Source of the DNA: DASTCZ01 sp035308165
GTDB lineage: Bacteria; Acidobacteriota; Terriglobia; Acidiferrales; UBA7541
Length of the DNA stretch: 64,000 nucleotides
NCBI GenBank assembly: GCA_035308165.1
Contig: DATGHC010000010.1
Span: forward strand, 1-64,000
Direction of reading: 5' to 3'
A model generated the notes under the pieces. That model was not told the DNA's origin. It did no database searches and saw nothing but the letters and a program-made list of their open reading frames with translations. Shown piece after piece: positions 52,925 to 62,008 of this stretch. Each line of letters begins with the position of its first letter. The stretch's first letter is position 1. A program made the translations under genes and the position numbers.

Positions 52925-55534
52925 ATGTTCACAGCCCGGCGAATCTCTCACGCAATTGCACGCAAGATCGAACAATGTTTTGTATTTCTGACCATCCTCA
53001 TTGCACTCGGCGCTTTCTCTTTTGCCCAGCAGACACCGCAAAAATCCACTCCACCCGCGCAAAAGTCCCCGATGAAATCGGCAATCTCACCGTCCGGAAC
53101 AGGCGCCGCGGATACCGCTGCGGAAAAACTCCCGCTCCGTCGCGTGGTGCTTTACAAATCCGGCGTCGGATATTTCGAGCACGGCGGCCGCGTCCATGGC
53201 AATGAGGACGTGGAAATTGATCTCACCAGCAGCCAGCTCGACGACGTTCTGAAATCGCTCACCGCGCTGGATTTGAGCGGCGGGCGCATCGTCGGCGCAA
53301 GTTACAACTCCCAGGAACCGGCGGGCCATCAACTGGAATCACTCCCTGTGCCGGTGGCCGATAACACCACACTCGGTTCTCTTTTGGAGGAATTGCGCGG
53401 CGCGCGTCTCGAAATCCGCACGGCAGGCGGCGCATTCACGGGGCGTTTGCTCAGCGTGGAAGAAAAAACGCACCGCGACGGCTATGTTGAAGTAAAGCAG
53501 AACCAGATTTCATTGCTCAACGATTCCGGCGATGTGCGTTCGTTCAATCTGGAACCAGGCACCAGCGTGCGCCTCGCCGATCGCGACCTCGAACAGGAAC
53601 TCGCTCGAGCACTCGGACTGCTCGACGCTTCTCACCAGGAAGACATGCGCCGTCTGGTTTTGAGCACCGCCGGCACGGGCGACCGCCAAATTCGAGTCAG
53701 CTATATCAGCGAAGTTCCCATCTGGAAGACCACTTATCGCATTGTGCTGCCCAGCGCCTCCTTTTCAGCGGGTACCAAGCCGCTGCTGCAAGGTTGGGCG
53801 GTCGTGGACAACACCGTTGGCGAAGATTGGAAGGACATTGAGCTATCACTCGCCGCCGGCGCGCCGCAAACATTCATCCAGCAACTTTCGCAGCCGTACT
53901 ACACCCAGCGCCCGGTTGTTCCGCTGCCGCAAAATGTTTTGCTCTCCCCACAAACACACGGGGCCACGCTTTTCAGCGGCGGAGGAAGGGTAGTCGGCGT
54001 TGTGAAAGATTCGAGTGGCGCGACAGTCGCAGGGGCAACTGCGAAGGTCTTCGACTCAAACAATAACCAGGTCGCTCAAACCGAAACGGACGACAATGGC
54101 CACTATTCATTCACCGATCTGGCGCCAGGTAATTACAATCTGGAAATATCAATGACCGGTTTCAAGTCGCTAAGGTTGAATTCCGTTCCCGTTGTATCCG
54201 GGCGTACTTACAGCTCTGTGAACGGCCTTGAGGTCGGCTCCGTCTCGATGACGGTTTCAGTGGAAGCAGGCGGTGTGCCAGCTCTCGAGACTCAGAACGC
54301 AACTGTCTCAGAATCAATGAGCGCAAGGGCAATTAGAAATCTAACATCCCGCAATCGTTCGAGAGAATCGCGGAATGCAACCTTTGATGGAACTAGCAAC
54401 CAGGAAAAAGGCCTGAACTCTGCAAATGGATTCTTTGGTGTGAATGGCTCAGGCATCGGCAACACCGAAGAATTCGGTATCACCGGTAATTCTGAAAACG
54501 TGTTTCTGGCGACAAGCCGAAGCGTCGACGCCGCGCAGGGCGCCCTGCTGGGCGATCTATTCGAGTACAAACTCAAAGACCGCGTAACCATTCGCAAAAA
54601 CCAGTCGGCACTGGTGCCCATCGTGCAAACGGAAATCTCCGCTGAAAAAGTGGCGCTGTGGAACCCTGGATTGGGCATGGCGCGTCCGTTGCGCGCGCTG
54701 TGGCTCACGAACACCAGTCCGTTGGTGCTCGACGGCGGCAGTTTCAACGTCATTGAGGACGGAGCCTTCGCCGGGGAGGGACTGATCGCTTCGCTTCATC
54801 CCGGAGAAAAGCGATTGATCAGCTATGCCGCGGATCTGGCGATGCAAGTGGTGGCAAGGCAGGAACCCACGCCGGAAACCCTGACCCACATTCATGTGGC
54901 GCACGGAATTCTGATTCGCACCGTTGCTTCGCGCACGCGCGTGACCTACACCATTCGCAATGAAGACACAACCGCGCGCACGCTGATCCTCGAACATCCG
55001 GTTCGGCCAAAGTGGAAACTCGCATCCGGTGTGAAACCTGATGAAGAGTCGGCCGCGGCGTATCGTTTCCGCGTCGAGGTTCCATCCAAAGAAACCAAAA
55101 CATTCACGGTTGAAGAGACGACGCCAGTTTCGACGCAGATTCAGATCAACTCTCTAAATCTGGACACGCTGGAAATCATGATCAAGCGGCGCGACGTGCC
55201 CCCGGAACTCGATCAATCTTTGCGCCAGATCATTGCCCAGAGAGCCGCGGTTGCGAAACTCGATGCGGATCTCGAGGAAAAGAATGACAGCATCGATTCG
55301 ATCGCGGACGATCAGGACCGCTTGCGAGAAAATCTGAAAGCATTGAAAGGCAGCGCGGAGGAAAAAACTCTGGCGCAGCGCTACATCGCCGAACTGGACA
55401 ACCAGGAAACACAACTCGCCACTTTCAAAAAGCAAATTGCGGACCTTGAAGCAAGGCGCAAGGAAGCGCAAGAGCAGCTCGACAAAGCGATTGCGGAATT
55501 GGAATTTGATGCGGACATGAAATCCGCAACCTAA
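52925..55534 (+). CDS. DUF4139 protein interrupted by a TonB-receptor-like insertion
   Basis: The product is 869 residues from ATG 52925 (GGAGG nine bases upstream decides the start). A signal peptide (FLTILIALGAFSFAQQTP) is followed by the DUF4139-type N-terminal half (LRRVVLYKSGVGYFEHGGRV, SSQLDDVLKSLTALDLSGGR). At about residues 355-540, between LLSPQTHGATLFSGGG and LLGDLFEYKLKD, lies an inserted segment. It begins RVVGVVKDSSGATVAGATAK, TDDNGHYSFTDLAPGNYN (carboxypeptidase-regulatory fold) and continues VSVEAGGVPALETQNATVSE with Gly/Asn-rich repeats like the start of a TonB plug. DUF4139 sequence then resumes (TIRKNQSALVPIVQTEISAE) with a C-terminal coiled coil. DUF4139 function is unknown. 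Confidence 0.88.
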   Translation: MFTARRISHAIARKIEQCFVFLTILIALGAFSFAQQTPQKSTPPAQKSPMKSAISPSGTGAADTAAEKLPLRRVVLYKSGVGYFEHGGRVHGNEDVEIDLTSSQLDDVLKSLTALDLSGGRIVGASYNSQEPAGHQLESLPVPVADNTTLGSLLEELRGARLEIRTAGGAFTGRLLSVEEKTHRDGYVEVKQNQISLLNDSGDVRSFNLEPGTSVRLADRDLEQELARALGLLDASHQEDMRRLVLSTAGTGDRQIRVSYISEVPIWKTTYRIVLPSASFSAGTKPLLQGWAVVDNTVGEDWKDIELSLAAGAPQTFIQQLSQPYYTQRPVVPLPQNVLLSPQTHGATLFSGGGRVVGVVKDSSGATVAGATAKVFDSNNNQVAQTETDDNGHYSFTDLAPGNYNLEISMTGFKSLRLNSVPVVSGRTYSSVNGLEVGSVSMTVSVEAGGVPALETQNATVSESMSARAIRNLTSRNRSRESRNATFDGTSNQEKGLNSANGFFGVNGSGIGNTEEFGITGNSENVFLATSRSVDAAQGALLGDLFEYKLKDRVTIRKNQSALVPIVQTEISAEKVALWNPGLGMARPLRALWLTNTSPLVLDGGSFNVIEDGAFAGEGLIASLHPGEKRLISYAADLAMQVVARQEPTPETLTHIHVAHGILIRTVASRTRVTYTIRNEDTTARTLILEHPVRPKWKLASGVKPDEESAAAYRFRVEVPSKETKTFTVEETTPVSTQIQINSLNLDTLEIMIKRRDVPPELDQSLRQIIAQRAAVAKLDADLEEKNDSIDSIADDQDRLRENLKALKGSAEEKTLAQRYIAELDNQETQLATFKKQIADLEARRKEAQEQLDKAIAELEFDADMKSAT

Positions 55535-55554
55535 TAATACTTGTGCGCTCCGGT

Positions 55555-55604
55555 GAATGAATCTCCGGTCTCCGTCGAATTTAGATGGAGACCGGGATTC
55601 ATTC
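55555..55604. terminator. Terminator-like hairpin after the DUF4139 gene
   Basis: GAATGAATC(T)CCGGTCTCC and GGAGACCGG(G)ATTCATTC pair around a 13-base loop, about 20 bases after the stop. The expected T-run is absent, so termination is not certain. Confidence 0.55.
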
Positions 55605-55686
55605 ATAAACTTAATGTGAGTCACGTCTTCAGCAGCGGAGTCTGAGCCGCGATACAATGCCTGCGAATTGAAATCACGGAGAGACG

Positions 55687-56409
55687 ATGGAGTTCGGCGA
55701 TTTTCGAGTGCTGACATTTGATTGCTACGGTACGCTCGTTGATTGGGAAACGGGAATTCTCACGGTGCTCCGTCCGTGGATTGCGCACGCGGGAATCGCC
55801 GCGGACGACGCGCAACTTCTCTCCGCGTTTGGCGAAGCGGAAAGCGCCGCTGAGCACGCCAGGCCGGGCGCAATTTATCCGGACATTCTGCGCGACACGC
55901 ACGCACGAATGTCCGCACGCTTCGGCGCGAAACCCGATGCGAAGGCAGCCGAGGCATTCGCAAATTCCGTGGGCGATTGGCCGGCGTTCGCGGACACGCC
56001 GGATGCGTTGAAACGATTGCAGCGGCGGCACAAATTAATGATCGTCTCCAATGTGGATCGCGCGTCGTTCGCGCGCACGCAACCGAAGTTGGGAGTTGTG
56101 TTTGATGCGGTGGTAACCGCGGAGGAAGTCGGCGCCTACAAACCGGATTTGAAAATGTTTTATCGCGCGCTGGAAATTTCCGCGGGCTGGGGATTTTCGG
56201 CGACGCAAATTCTGCACGTGGGGCAAAGTTTATTTCACGATCACGCGCCGGCGAAAAAACTGGGATTGAAATCGGCGTGGGTGAAGAGACCCAGTCCACG
56301 GGGAGAGCTGGGAGCGACGCGGGATCCGGGGGAGGCAGTGAAACCGGACGTGGTGGTGAGCTCACTTGCGAAGCTTGCGGAACTGATTGAAACAGAGGGA
56401 GTTACGTGA
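55687..56409 (+). CDS. HAD-superfamily (haloacid dehalogenase type II) hydrolase
   Basis: This 240-residue enzyme carries the HAD motifs in order: TFDCYGTLVDWETGI with the nucleophilic Asp near residue 10, LMIVSNVDRASFA (motif II Ser/Asn), VGAYKPDLKMFYRAL (motif III Lys) and LHVGQSLFHDHAPAKKLG (motif IV). The size and the DCYGTLVDW start resemble type II haloacid dehalogenases, but the substrate could be a phosphate ester. A stand-alone plus-strand gene with 150 bases on the left. Confidence 0.9.
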   Translation: MEFGDFRVLTFDCYGTLVDWETGILTVLRPWIAHAGIAADDAQLLSAFGEAESAAEHARPGAIYPDILRDTHARMSARFGAKPDAKAAEAFANSVGDWPAFADTPDALKRLQRRHKLMIVSNVDRASFARTQPKLGVVFDAVVTAEEVGAYKPDLKMFYRALEISAGWGFSATQILHVGQSLFHDHAPAKKLGLKSAWVKRPSPRGELGATRDPGEAVKPDVVVSSLAKLAELIETEGVT

Positions 56410-56422
56410 GTGTTTCTTAATG

Positions 56423-56438
56423 GGTTGGTTGACCAACC
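56423..56438. promoter_or_regulatory. 7-2-7 inverted repeat after the HAD gene
   Basis: GGTTGGT-TG-ACCAACC is a perfect dyad 14 bases after the HAD stop codon. The 380-base gap it lies in (56410-56789) is AT-rich and otherwise empty. It may be a small terminator stem or an operator. Confidence 0.35.
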
Positions 56439-56684
56439 AAATAAGGAGAAATTGAAATTTTCTGAAAAATGCGATTTTTGAAAACGATAATATGGGACGT
56501 TTTCAGGTAGAAAAAAGTCTGGCGCGGAAAAATTTCTGGCGATGGGCGTTGTAACGACCTTCTGTTCGAATGCTCCAGGGGCGTCACTTAATTTCGATTG
56601 CTCAACCATTCTGGAAGCAACTTGCCTGCAAGAACTTTTCTGTGAGTAACCCGGCGGCGGTGGAATCTGCCTGTTGACAGCTTA

Positions 56685-56712
56685 TTGACTGGGGTGAAAC
56701 GCGATTTATAGA
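56685..56712 (+). promoter_or_regulatory. Promoter of the one-domain exported protein
   Basis: TTGACT (56685-56690), a 16-base spacer and TATAGA (56707-56712) fit a housekeeping promoter about 75 bases ahead of ATG 56790. Confidence 0.5.
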
Positions 56713-56789
56713 AAAAGGCGGGCACGTTCCGGGATTCGATAGAATGGAAGCACTCAACGAATCTCTTTACACATAGAGAGGTGCCTGCC

Positions 56790-57161
56790 ATGTTTCGACG
56801 CACTGTTTTCATCTTCGGGATTTTCTGCTTGCTAATAGGGGTGTCGATTCAGGCGCAAACGGGGCTGGGGACGCTTTCGGGGTACGTGCTGGCGGCGGAT
56901 GGGAAGACCGCGGTGCCCAACGCTCGGGTTTATTTGCAGCCGGGGAATGGACACGCGGCACACACATTGCTGACGGACAAGCAGGGGCACTACAGCTTCA
57001 CGAAAGTTCACCCGGGACTCTATGATCTACGCGCGCACGCGAATGATACGTGGTCGGAGCAGCGACGGAATGTGTTGGTGAAGGCGAATCGGGAGATGAA
57101 TGTGGATTTGAAGATTGTGCCGGCGAAGGTCGCGGCGGCGAAGCCAACGTCAGAGAAGTGA
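56790..57161 (+). CDS. Small exported carboxypeptidase-regulatory-domain protein
   Basis: This 123-residue product from ATG 56790 (GAGAGGTG upstream) has a signal peptide (TVFIFGIFCLLIGVSIQAQ). A single carboxypeptidase-regulatory-like beta-sandwich follows: GTLSGYVLAADGKTAVPNAR, LTDKQGHYSFTKVHPGLYDL and VLVKANREMNVDLKIV. The same fold sits at the N-terminus of the large TonB receptor and within the DUF4139 protein of this window. Alone it may bind partners in the periplasm. GTG 56781 is a less likely start. Confidence 0.8.
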   Translation: MFRRTVFIFGIFCLLIGVSIQAQTGLGTLSGYVLAADGKTAVPNARVYLQPGNGHAAHTLLTDKQGHYSFTKVHPGLYDLRAHANDTWSEQRRNVLVKANREMNVDLKIVPAKVAAAKPTSEK

Positions 57162-57250
57162 GTCAAAAACCTACAGCAAAGCCGAAAATTCAACGCAGAG
57201 GCGCCGAGAACACGGAGAATTACGAGTGGCGGGCGACGGTAGCAGGGGCG

Positions 57251-58054
57251 CTACTGTTTTGCGGGTTGCGTGGGCGCTTCGTTGCGGAGGAGATGGGCGA
57301 AGTCTTCGAGGTCAGTGAGATTTACGTCGGAGACGATCCAGAAGTGCATGGAGTCGCGCGTCCAAGCGATCACGTTGTAGCCCTGCTGATTGGAGTGCGT
57401 TTCGGCGGCGTCACTTTCGCCGCGGGCGTTGGTGACGAACTCGGTGATGTAGTGTTTGCGGCGCTGATAGACAAGAGCTGCCGCGGGCTTGTGGTCCACG
57501 TACTCCAGGCGTCCGGCGATTAATGGGAAACCCTGGGCCTCAAAATTCTGGACGGGCGGCGAGAAATCGAGTTTGCCGTTGAACCAGGGCTTTACGGTGT
57601 GTTGATCGGTGGACTCCACATCGGCGAGATGCCCCGGAAGCAGCGAGCGGATATGGTTGGAGACGAATTCGTCGCTGGCGGAATCGGAAACCGGCTGGCG
57701 CTGAGGAACGAACTTCCAGGCGAGGACGGCAAACAAAAGCATGGCCGCGGCGGCGAAGGCCCATTGCCAGGAGCGCTCGCGGCGCGGGAATTCCTTTACG
57801 TTTGATTTCATGGAGCGGGCTTCTTCGGGGAATGCGTTTGCGACTGCGGCCTCAACGTTGCGGCGCAAGCTTTCAGGAGCGGTAAATTTCAAATTATTCA
57901 GCGACATGGCCGAATGCAGGGCCCGATCTCCTTTAACAATTTCCGCGCAGGAGGCGCAGCCGCGCAGGTGGTCTTCGATTTCGAGCGAGTGGACGAGGTC
58001 GAGTTCGCCATCCACGTAATCTGTCAGAAGGCGCTTGGATTCTTCACAGGTCAT
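57251..58054 (-). CDS. Zinc-binding anti-sigma factor
   Basis: This 267-residue protein begins MTCEESKRLLTDYVDGELDL, then EIEDHLRGCASCAEIV, giving the H-x3-C-x2-C zinc site of ZAS-type anti-sigma factors. One membrane helix follows at about 95-115 (WAFAAAAMLLFAVLAWKFV) and then a periplasmic sensor part of about 150 residues. It overlaps the sigma-factor stop (shared ATGA), so it is translated with the sigma factor it presumably inhibits. The signal sensed is unknown. Confidence 0.92.
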   Translation of the reverse strand: MTCEESKRLLTDYVDGELDLVHSLEIEDHLRGCASCAEIVKGDRALHSAMSLNNLKFTAPESLRRNVEAAVANAFPEEARSMKSNVKEFPRRERSWQWAFAAAAMLLFAVLAWKFVPQRQPVSDSASDEFVSNHIRSLLPGHLADVESTDQHTVKPWFNGKLDFSPPVQNFEAQGFPLIAGRLEYVDHKPAAALVYQRRKHYITEFVTNARGESDAAETHSNQQGYNVIAWTRDSMHFWIVSDVNLTDLEDFAHLLRNEAPTQPAKQ

Positions 58055-58659
58055 GACATTGGTCCTTTACTGGCGGCCCCTTTTGCCGGAGGTTCGGTGA
58101 CCATCAACGGCGGCGGTGCGCCCAGAGCTTCGCGCAGGCGTTCGCGGCCGCGCGCGATGCGCGACATCACCGTGCCGATACTGACGCCGGAAACCTCGGC
58201 GATTTCCTTGTAGGACATTCCTTCCAATTCGCGCAGCACAACCGCCTCCCGGAAAACCACGGGCAAAGAGTCTAGTCCCTGGCGCAGGCGCCCGGCTTCG
58301 GATTGGGCGATTACTTGCGCCTCGGGGCTCGAATAATATTGACTGCCACCGGTCGCGTTTACGCTCGGCTCTGAGGCCGTCGCGGAGTGGGCCTCCTCGT
58401 CAAAAGCCTCCGCAAGTTCTGCGGCGCGGTTGCGCGTCAGCCACGAGTAGCAGGTGTGGCGAACGATGGTGAGCAGCCAGGAGCGAGCGTCGCCTCCTCG
58501 GAAGCCGCTGAAAAAGCGCACGGCGCGGAGCATGGCTTCCTGAGCCAGATCCTCGGCGTCCTGCGGATTGCGGACCAGCCAGCGCGCGAGGTTGTAGGCC
58601 GCGTCCAGATGCGGCATCACCAGCTGCGTGAACTGTTCGCGCTGACCGGACTCATTCAA
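58051..58659 (-). CDS. ECF RNA polymerase sigma factor
   Basis: This 202-residue sigma-70 family protein has the extracytoplasmic-function layout. Region 2 shows NLARWLVRNPQDAEDLAQEA and RAVRFFSGFRGGDARSWLLT. A linker follows, then region 4 with LDSLPVVFREAVVLRELEGM and YKEIAEVSGVSIGTVMSRIA. It activates genes in response to an envelope or redox cue relayed by the adjacent anti-sigma factor. The operon orientation and overlap are those of typical ECF/anti-sigma pairs. Confidence 0.95.
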   Translation of the reverse strand: MNESGQREQFTQLVMPHLDAAYNLARWLVRNPQDAEDLAQEAMLRAVRFFSGFRGGDARSWLLTIVRHTCYSWLTRNRAAELAEAFDEEAHSATASEPSVNATGGSQYYSSPEAQVIAQSEAGRLRQGLDSLPVVFREAVVLRELEGMSYKEIAEVSGVSIGTVMSRIARGRERLREALGAPPPLMVTEPPAKGAASKGPMS

Positions 58660-58920
58660 CGGATAAGCTGCCTTTCCTCAGGCATCGCAGTGCCAGACTC
58701 CGATGGAAGGTATTTTATTCCCGAATGTGCCCGGGCGACATTGGGGGGAAGTATTGGGATGCGGGGAGGGGGTGGAAGGGTTCAAAGAAACAAGAGCGAG
58801 GCTCACATCAAGAAGAGTGCAAAAGTGTACGGCCAGGGATTGGCTGTGATACGCAAAGCCAAGAGGTGCAACCCCGAGGAGTGCTGGTATCATCCTCATC
58901 CTCAGAAGCGGTGAGTACGG

Positions 58921-59370
58921 GTGCGGCAAGTGGAGAAGGAAGACAAATTCGTGCGAGTTATTGTTGATTTGCCGGAGCCTGACATGGGAGTTTCTGGCGA
59001 GAGGTTGTGGGCGGTCCCGGTTGGGAATGACATATTTGAAATCCGCAACTCCCCGTGGCATGCCCGCAACATCAACTGGGGCGATTGGGTGAAGGCAGTA
59101 GCCGAGAGCGAGGATAAATGGCCGATGTTTGTATCGGTTGTGAAACGGAGCGGTCACCGAACCATGCATGTTTTTATCCACGAATCGGGAAGTGAAAAAA
59201 GAGAGGAGATTCTCAAGAAAATAAATGAGCTCGGAGCATCCTACGAGAACGCGGATGGGAAAATGTATGCAATCGATTGTGCCCCAGAAGTCGATGTCCT
59301 CCGAATCATCCGATACCTTGACGAAATGAAGAAGGACGGAGTGCTTGATTTCAGAGTCAGTGAGTCCTGA
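58921..59370 (+). CDS. DUF4265-like protein
   Basis: The product is 149 residues. It matches the DUF4265 pattern: SGERLWAVPVGNDIFEIRNS, then PWHARNINWGDWVKAV and a late FVSVVKRSGHRTMHVFIHES. The remainder is a helical tail (VDVLRIIRYLDEMKKDGVLD). The function is unknown and no signal peptide is present. The start is GTG 58921, or GTG 58930 three codons later; neither has a good ribosome-binding site. The VWFA gene begins 20 bases downstream. Confidence 0.75.
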   Translation: MRQVEKEDKFVRVIVDLPEPDMGVSGERLWAVPVGNDIFEIRNSPWHARNINWGDWVKAVAESEDKWPMFVSVVKRSGHRTMHVFIHESGSEKREEILKKINELGASYENADGKMYAIDCAPEVDVLRIIRYLDEMKKDGVLDFRVSES

Positions 59371-59390
59371 TTTGTGCTGAGGGAAAACTA

Positions 59391-60410
59391 ATGTTGGGGT
59401 TGCTGAAGATAACTTTATTCGCGGGCTTCGCGATTATTGCGTTTGATGTGGGACTGGTTGGCACAGGGCCACAGAGAAGTGGAGCGCAGATTCGGAGTGA
59501 AGTGAACCTGGTGCCGGTGTACTTTACTGTGCGGGATGCGAAGCGGGCGCTGGTGACGAATCTTACCAAGGACGAGTTTCATATTTACGAGGATGGGAAA
59601 GAGCAGGCCATTGACACGTTTGCGCATGAAAGCGATGTGCCACTGAATGTGGGGGTGCTGCTGGACACCAGCACGCGCATGGAGGTGCTGCTGGCGGCGG
59701 AAGCCGACGCAGCCAATTTGTTTTTGACCAACGTGGTGCGGCCCGCGGATCTGGCGTTTGTGCTTAGTTTTGATGTGCGAGTGAACGTGCTGCAGGAACC
59801 GACACAGGAATTGAAGGCGCTGGAGCGCGGAGTGTTCAGCATCACGCGAGGGGCGCTGGCGGGTGAGGAGCCGGTCGATCGCGTGCCCACCCCGGCAGGG
59901 AATCCGATGCCGAGCAATGCCAGGAATCTGCGGGAGGCGCACATTTTTGACGCAGTGGGAGTGGGCACGAACCGGTATCTGGCTCCCGAGATTGGGCGGA
60001 AGGCCATGGTGATCCTGGCGCTGGCGGATGACGCGAAAAGCGAAACGAAGCTGGAGGACGCGCTGCGAAGTTTGCAGGAGACCAATACAATTGCTTACGT
60101 GCTGGAGTTTGAGCACGCGGCCCACGACGATTGCGACGTGCTGCACATTTTTCATCCAGGGAGCGGGAGCGTGACGCGATTGGCGGAGGAGACCGGAGGG
60201 CGGGTGATCAAAGTGAAGGGGCGCGACAAGCTGCGGGCAGCGTTTGAGGAGATTGCGGAGGAGCTGCACAGCCAGTATTTTTTGGGGTACTACATGCCGA
60301 ATGTGGTGCGCGATTCAAAGTTTCGGAGAATTGATGTGAGGACGAAAGATCATGCGTTGAAGGTGCAGGCGAGGAAGGGGTATTACGCGGATCCGGTGGA
60401 GGAGAAGTAG
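59391..60410 (+). CDS. VWFA-related protein of the acidobacterial type
   Basis: This 339-residue protein starts with a signal-like segment (LLKITLFAGFAIIAFDVGL). The acidobacterial VWFA-related family layout follows: VNLVPVYFTVRDAKRALVTN, LTKDEFHIYEDGKEQAIDTF, VPLNVGVLLDTSTRMEVLL (degenerate metal-site motif DxSxS as DTSTR) and ending AEELHSQYFLGYYMPN, LKVQARKGYYADPV. Family members are exported and of unknown role. GAGGG lies nine bases upstream of ATG 59391. It is possibly co-transcribed with the DUF4265 gene. Confidence 0.9.
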   Translation: MLGLLKITLFAGFAIIAFDVGLVGTGPQRSGAQIRSEVNLVPVYFTVRDAKRALVTNLTKDEFHIYEDGKEQAIDTFAHESDVPLNVGVLLDTSTRMEVLLAAEADAANLFLTNVVRPADLAFVLSFDVRVNVLQEPTQELKALERGVFSITRGALAGEEPVDRVPTPAGNPMPSNARNLREAHIFDAVGVGTNRYLAPEIGRKAMVILALADDAKSETKLEDALRSLQETNTIAYVLEFEHAAHDDCDVLHIFHPGSGSVTRLAEETGGRVIKVKGRDKLRAAFEEIAEELHSQYFLGYYMPNVVRDSKFRRIDVRTKDHALKVQARKGYYADPVEEK

Positions 60411-60832
60411 AGGCTAGGCGGAGGGAAGGAATAAGGATTGTTCACGGCGGAGGCGCCCTTCGGCTTCGCGCCCTTCGGCGAGCTCAGGGCAGGCAGGGCA
60501 GGCTCCGGACGCGGAGCAGGCGCGGAGGTGATTCATGATTTGGGCAGAGAGATGTGGGAATAATTTGTGGAGGGGGTGAGTCTGGATAGGTGAAAGGGAG
60601 CTTGGCAACACCACTCGCTTCGCTTCCTGATTGAGGCCGCGCGCCGCTTGGCGCTGACGGCTTTGGTAACACTCCTAAGCGCCGCCGTCCGCGTTCCCCA
60701 CCGGAATTTAGCGGGCGGCGGCCCCCCTTTTTTTCGGCGGACGCAACGCTTCGCGCCTCAGTGAAAACAAGAAGCGCCCCTACGGAAAACATTCCACACG
60801 TTTATCCGCGAGAAGAAAAACTTTGCCCGCGG
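60411..60832. repeat. Intergenic region rich in short GC repeats
   Basis: No gene is seen here. The segment 60450-60530 repeats CGCCCTTCGG and GGGCAGGCAGGGCAGGC in alternating order (CGCCCTTCGGCTTCGCGCCC, then TTCGGCGAGCTCAGGGCAGG), and CGGACGCGGAGCAGGCGCGG follows. This gives a chain of possible hairpins after the VWFA gene. Further palindromes lie near 60690-60745. It may be dispersed-repeat DNA. Confidence 0.45.
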
Positions 60833-62008
60833 CTAGGGAGTTGGCGCCGCGGGTTTGGCGAATTTGGAATCGTCGATGGGGACGTTTTGCTGGACGCTGT
60901 CGATTTGGATGGTAAAGCGGCCGTTGGGGCGCGAAAGGGTCCAGCGGAAAGGGATTTTGATTCCGTCGGCATCGCGGTAATCGGCGTAATCAACTTGAAC
61001 AGGCATCTGCCCCAGACCCACATCATTATATTTAATCAGGCGGACGAGCAGGCCGGTCTGCTGGTCGAAATAGAGCCGGACGATGGGCATGTTTGGCCCG
61101 CGCGCGAGAAGCATGTAGACGTCTTCGGTGCCGATCTTATCGGGGCGGGCGCCGCGCATCTGAGGAAAGATTTTCTTGAGGTCGGTGGCCGGGGAGAAAA
61201 TGGCGTCCACCATGGCGCTATGAGAATCGATGGAGTTCATGTCCGTGGAGCCGCGGCGGCCGGAGAGCCAACCCGAGGTGCCATCGAAGGCGGTGAAGCT
61301 GTCGCCACCCGGGCCGTGGGATACGGCGACGCGTTTGTTGGGAGCCTTCATATACAGATCAATCGGAGTGGGATTTGGGCCGAAGATCAGATTCCCTTTT
61401 TCAATGCGGGTGGTGATTTTTGCGAGCGCGTCGGCTCCGCCGGCGGCCTGCGCAAACTTGGCCAGAACTTGATCGGCGGTGGGCGGAGCGGCCGGAGGCG
61501 CGGTCCCTTCACCGCGGCCTGCCTCCCGGGCTGGAGGCGGCGCATCGGAATCCCTGACCGCGGGGACTGAGACCGGAGTTTGCGACCCGTGATGGCAAGT
61601 GCTGCAGGTGACGTTGCGGTTGCCGTTGAAGTTGGCCTTATTGATTTCGTTGGTCATGAGCATCATCTTGCGAGCGGTGGCTTTGGGGAGCTTGTCGTCC
61701 TTATCAAAGTTCTCCTTGCCATCAATGGTGCCCACGTGGCAGAAATCACATTCCACGCCAAGAGAAGCAGCGATGAATTGCATGGAGGGCTGGAGCTTTT
61801 CTGCGTCGAGATCCTTCAGGACCTGGATGTTCTTGAAATACTCACCGGCTTTCTTGCCGGCCATGCTAGGCGGAGGAGTCTGCTGGGCCGACGCGGCGGG
61901 GGTTGCGGCTGCACCACCGGATTGCGCATGGGCGGCGACCATGGCCAGAGCCAGCGAGGCGGCCAGGACGGTGACGGATAGAATTGCTTTTTTGGAATTG
62001 GCGATCAT
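60833..62008 (-). CDS. Exported diheme c-type cytochrome with LolA-like C-terminal domain
   Basis: This 391-residue protein has a signal peptide (LSVTVLAASLALAMVAAHAQ). A cytochrome part follows with two heme-binding sites, CDFCH and CSTCH, in the arrangement of the reaction-centre cytochrome c-like family (VLKDLDAEKLQPSMQFIAAS). That family often has four hemes; here only two sites are seen. A proline-rich linker follows. The last 180 residues (KITTRIEKGNLIFGPNPTPI, MKAPNKRVAVSHGPGGDSF, FTAFDGTSGWLSGRRG, DYRDADGIKIPFRWTL) resemble a LolA-like lipoprotein-binding fold. GGGGGAG precedes ATG. Role: periplasmic electron carrier with an unknown lipid or protein partner. Confidence 0.85.
   Translation of the reverse strand: MIANSKKAILSVTVLAASLALAMVAAHAQSGGAAATPAASAQQTPPPSMAGKKAGEYFKNIQVLKDLDAEKLQPSMQFIAASLGVECDFCHVGTIDGKENFDKDDKLPKATARKMMLMTNEINKANFNGNRNVTCSTCHHGSQTPVSVPAVRDSDAPPPAREAGRGEGTAPPAAPPTADQVLAKFAQAAGGADALAKITTRIEKGNLIFGPNPTPIDLYMKAPNKRVAVSHGPGGDSFTAFDGTSGWLSGRRGSTDMNSIDSHSAMVDAIFSPATDLKKIFPQMRGARPDKIGTEDVYMLLARGPNMPIVRLYFDQQTGLLVRLIKYNDVGLGQMPVQVDYADYRDADGIKIPFRWTLSRPNGRFTIQIDSVQQNVPIDDSKFAKPAAPTP

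Noticed and set aside
56560..56580. GTTCGAATG resembling a tRNA T-loop
   Set aside because: No acceptor or anticodon arms pair around it.
58660..58720. TGGCAC followed by GCC as a sigma-54 promoter ahead of the ECF sigma gene
   Set aside because: The spacing between the GG and GC elements is one base short of the consensus.
58678..59181. Minus-strand open reading frame of 167 codons
   Set aside because: It overlaps the DUF4265 gene and shows no family features.
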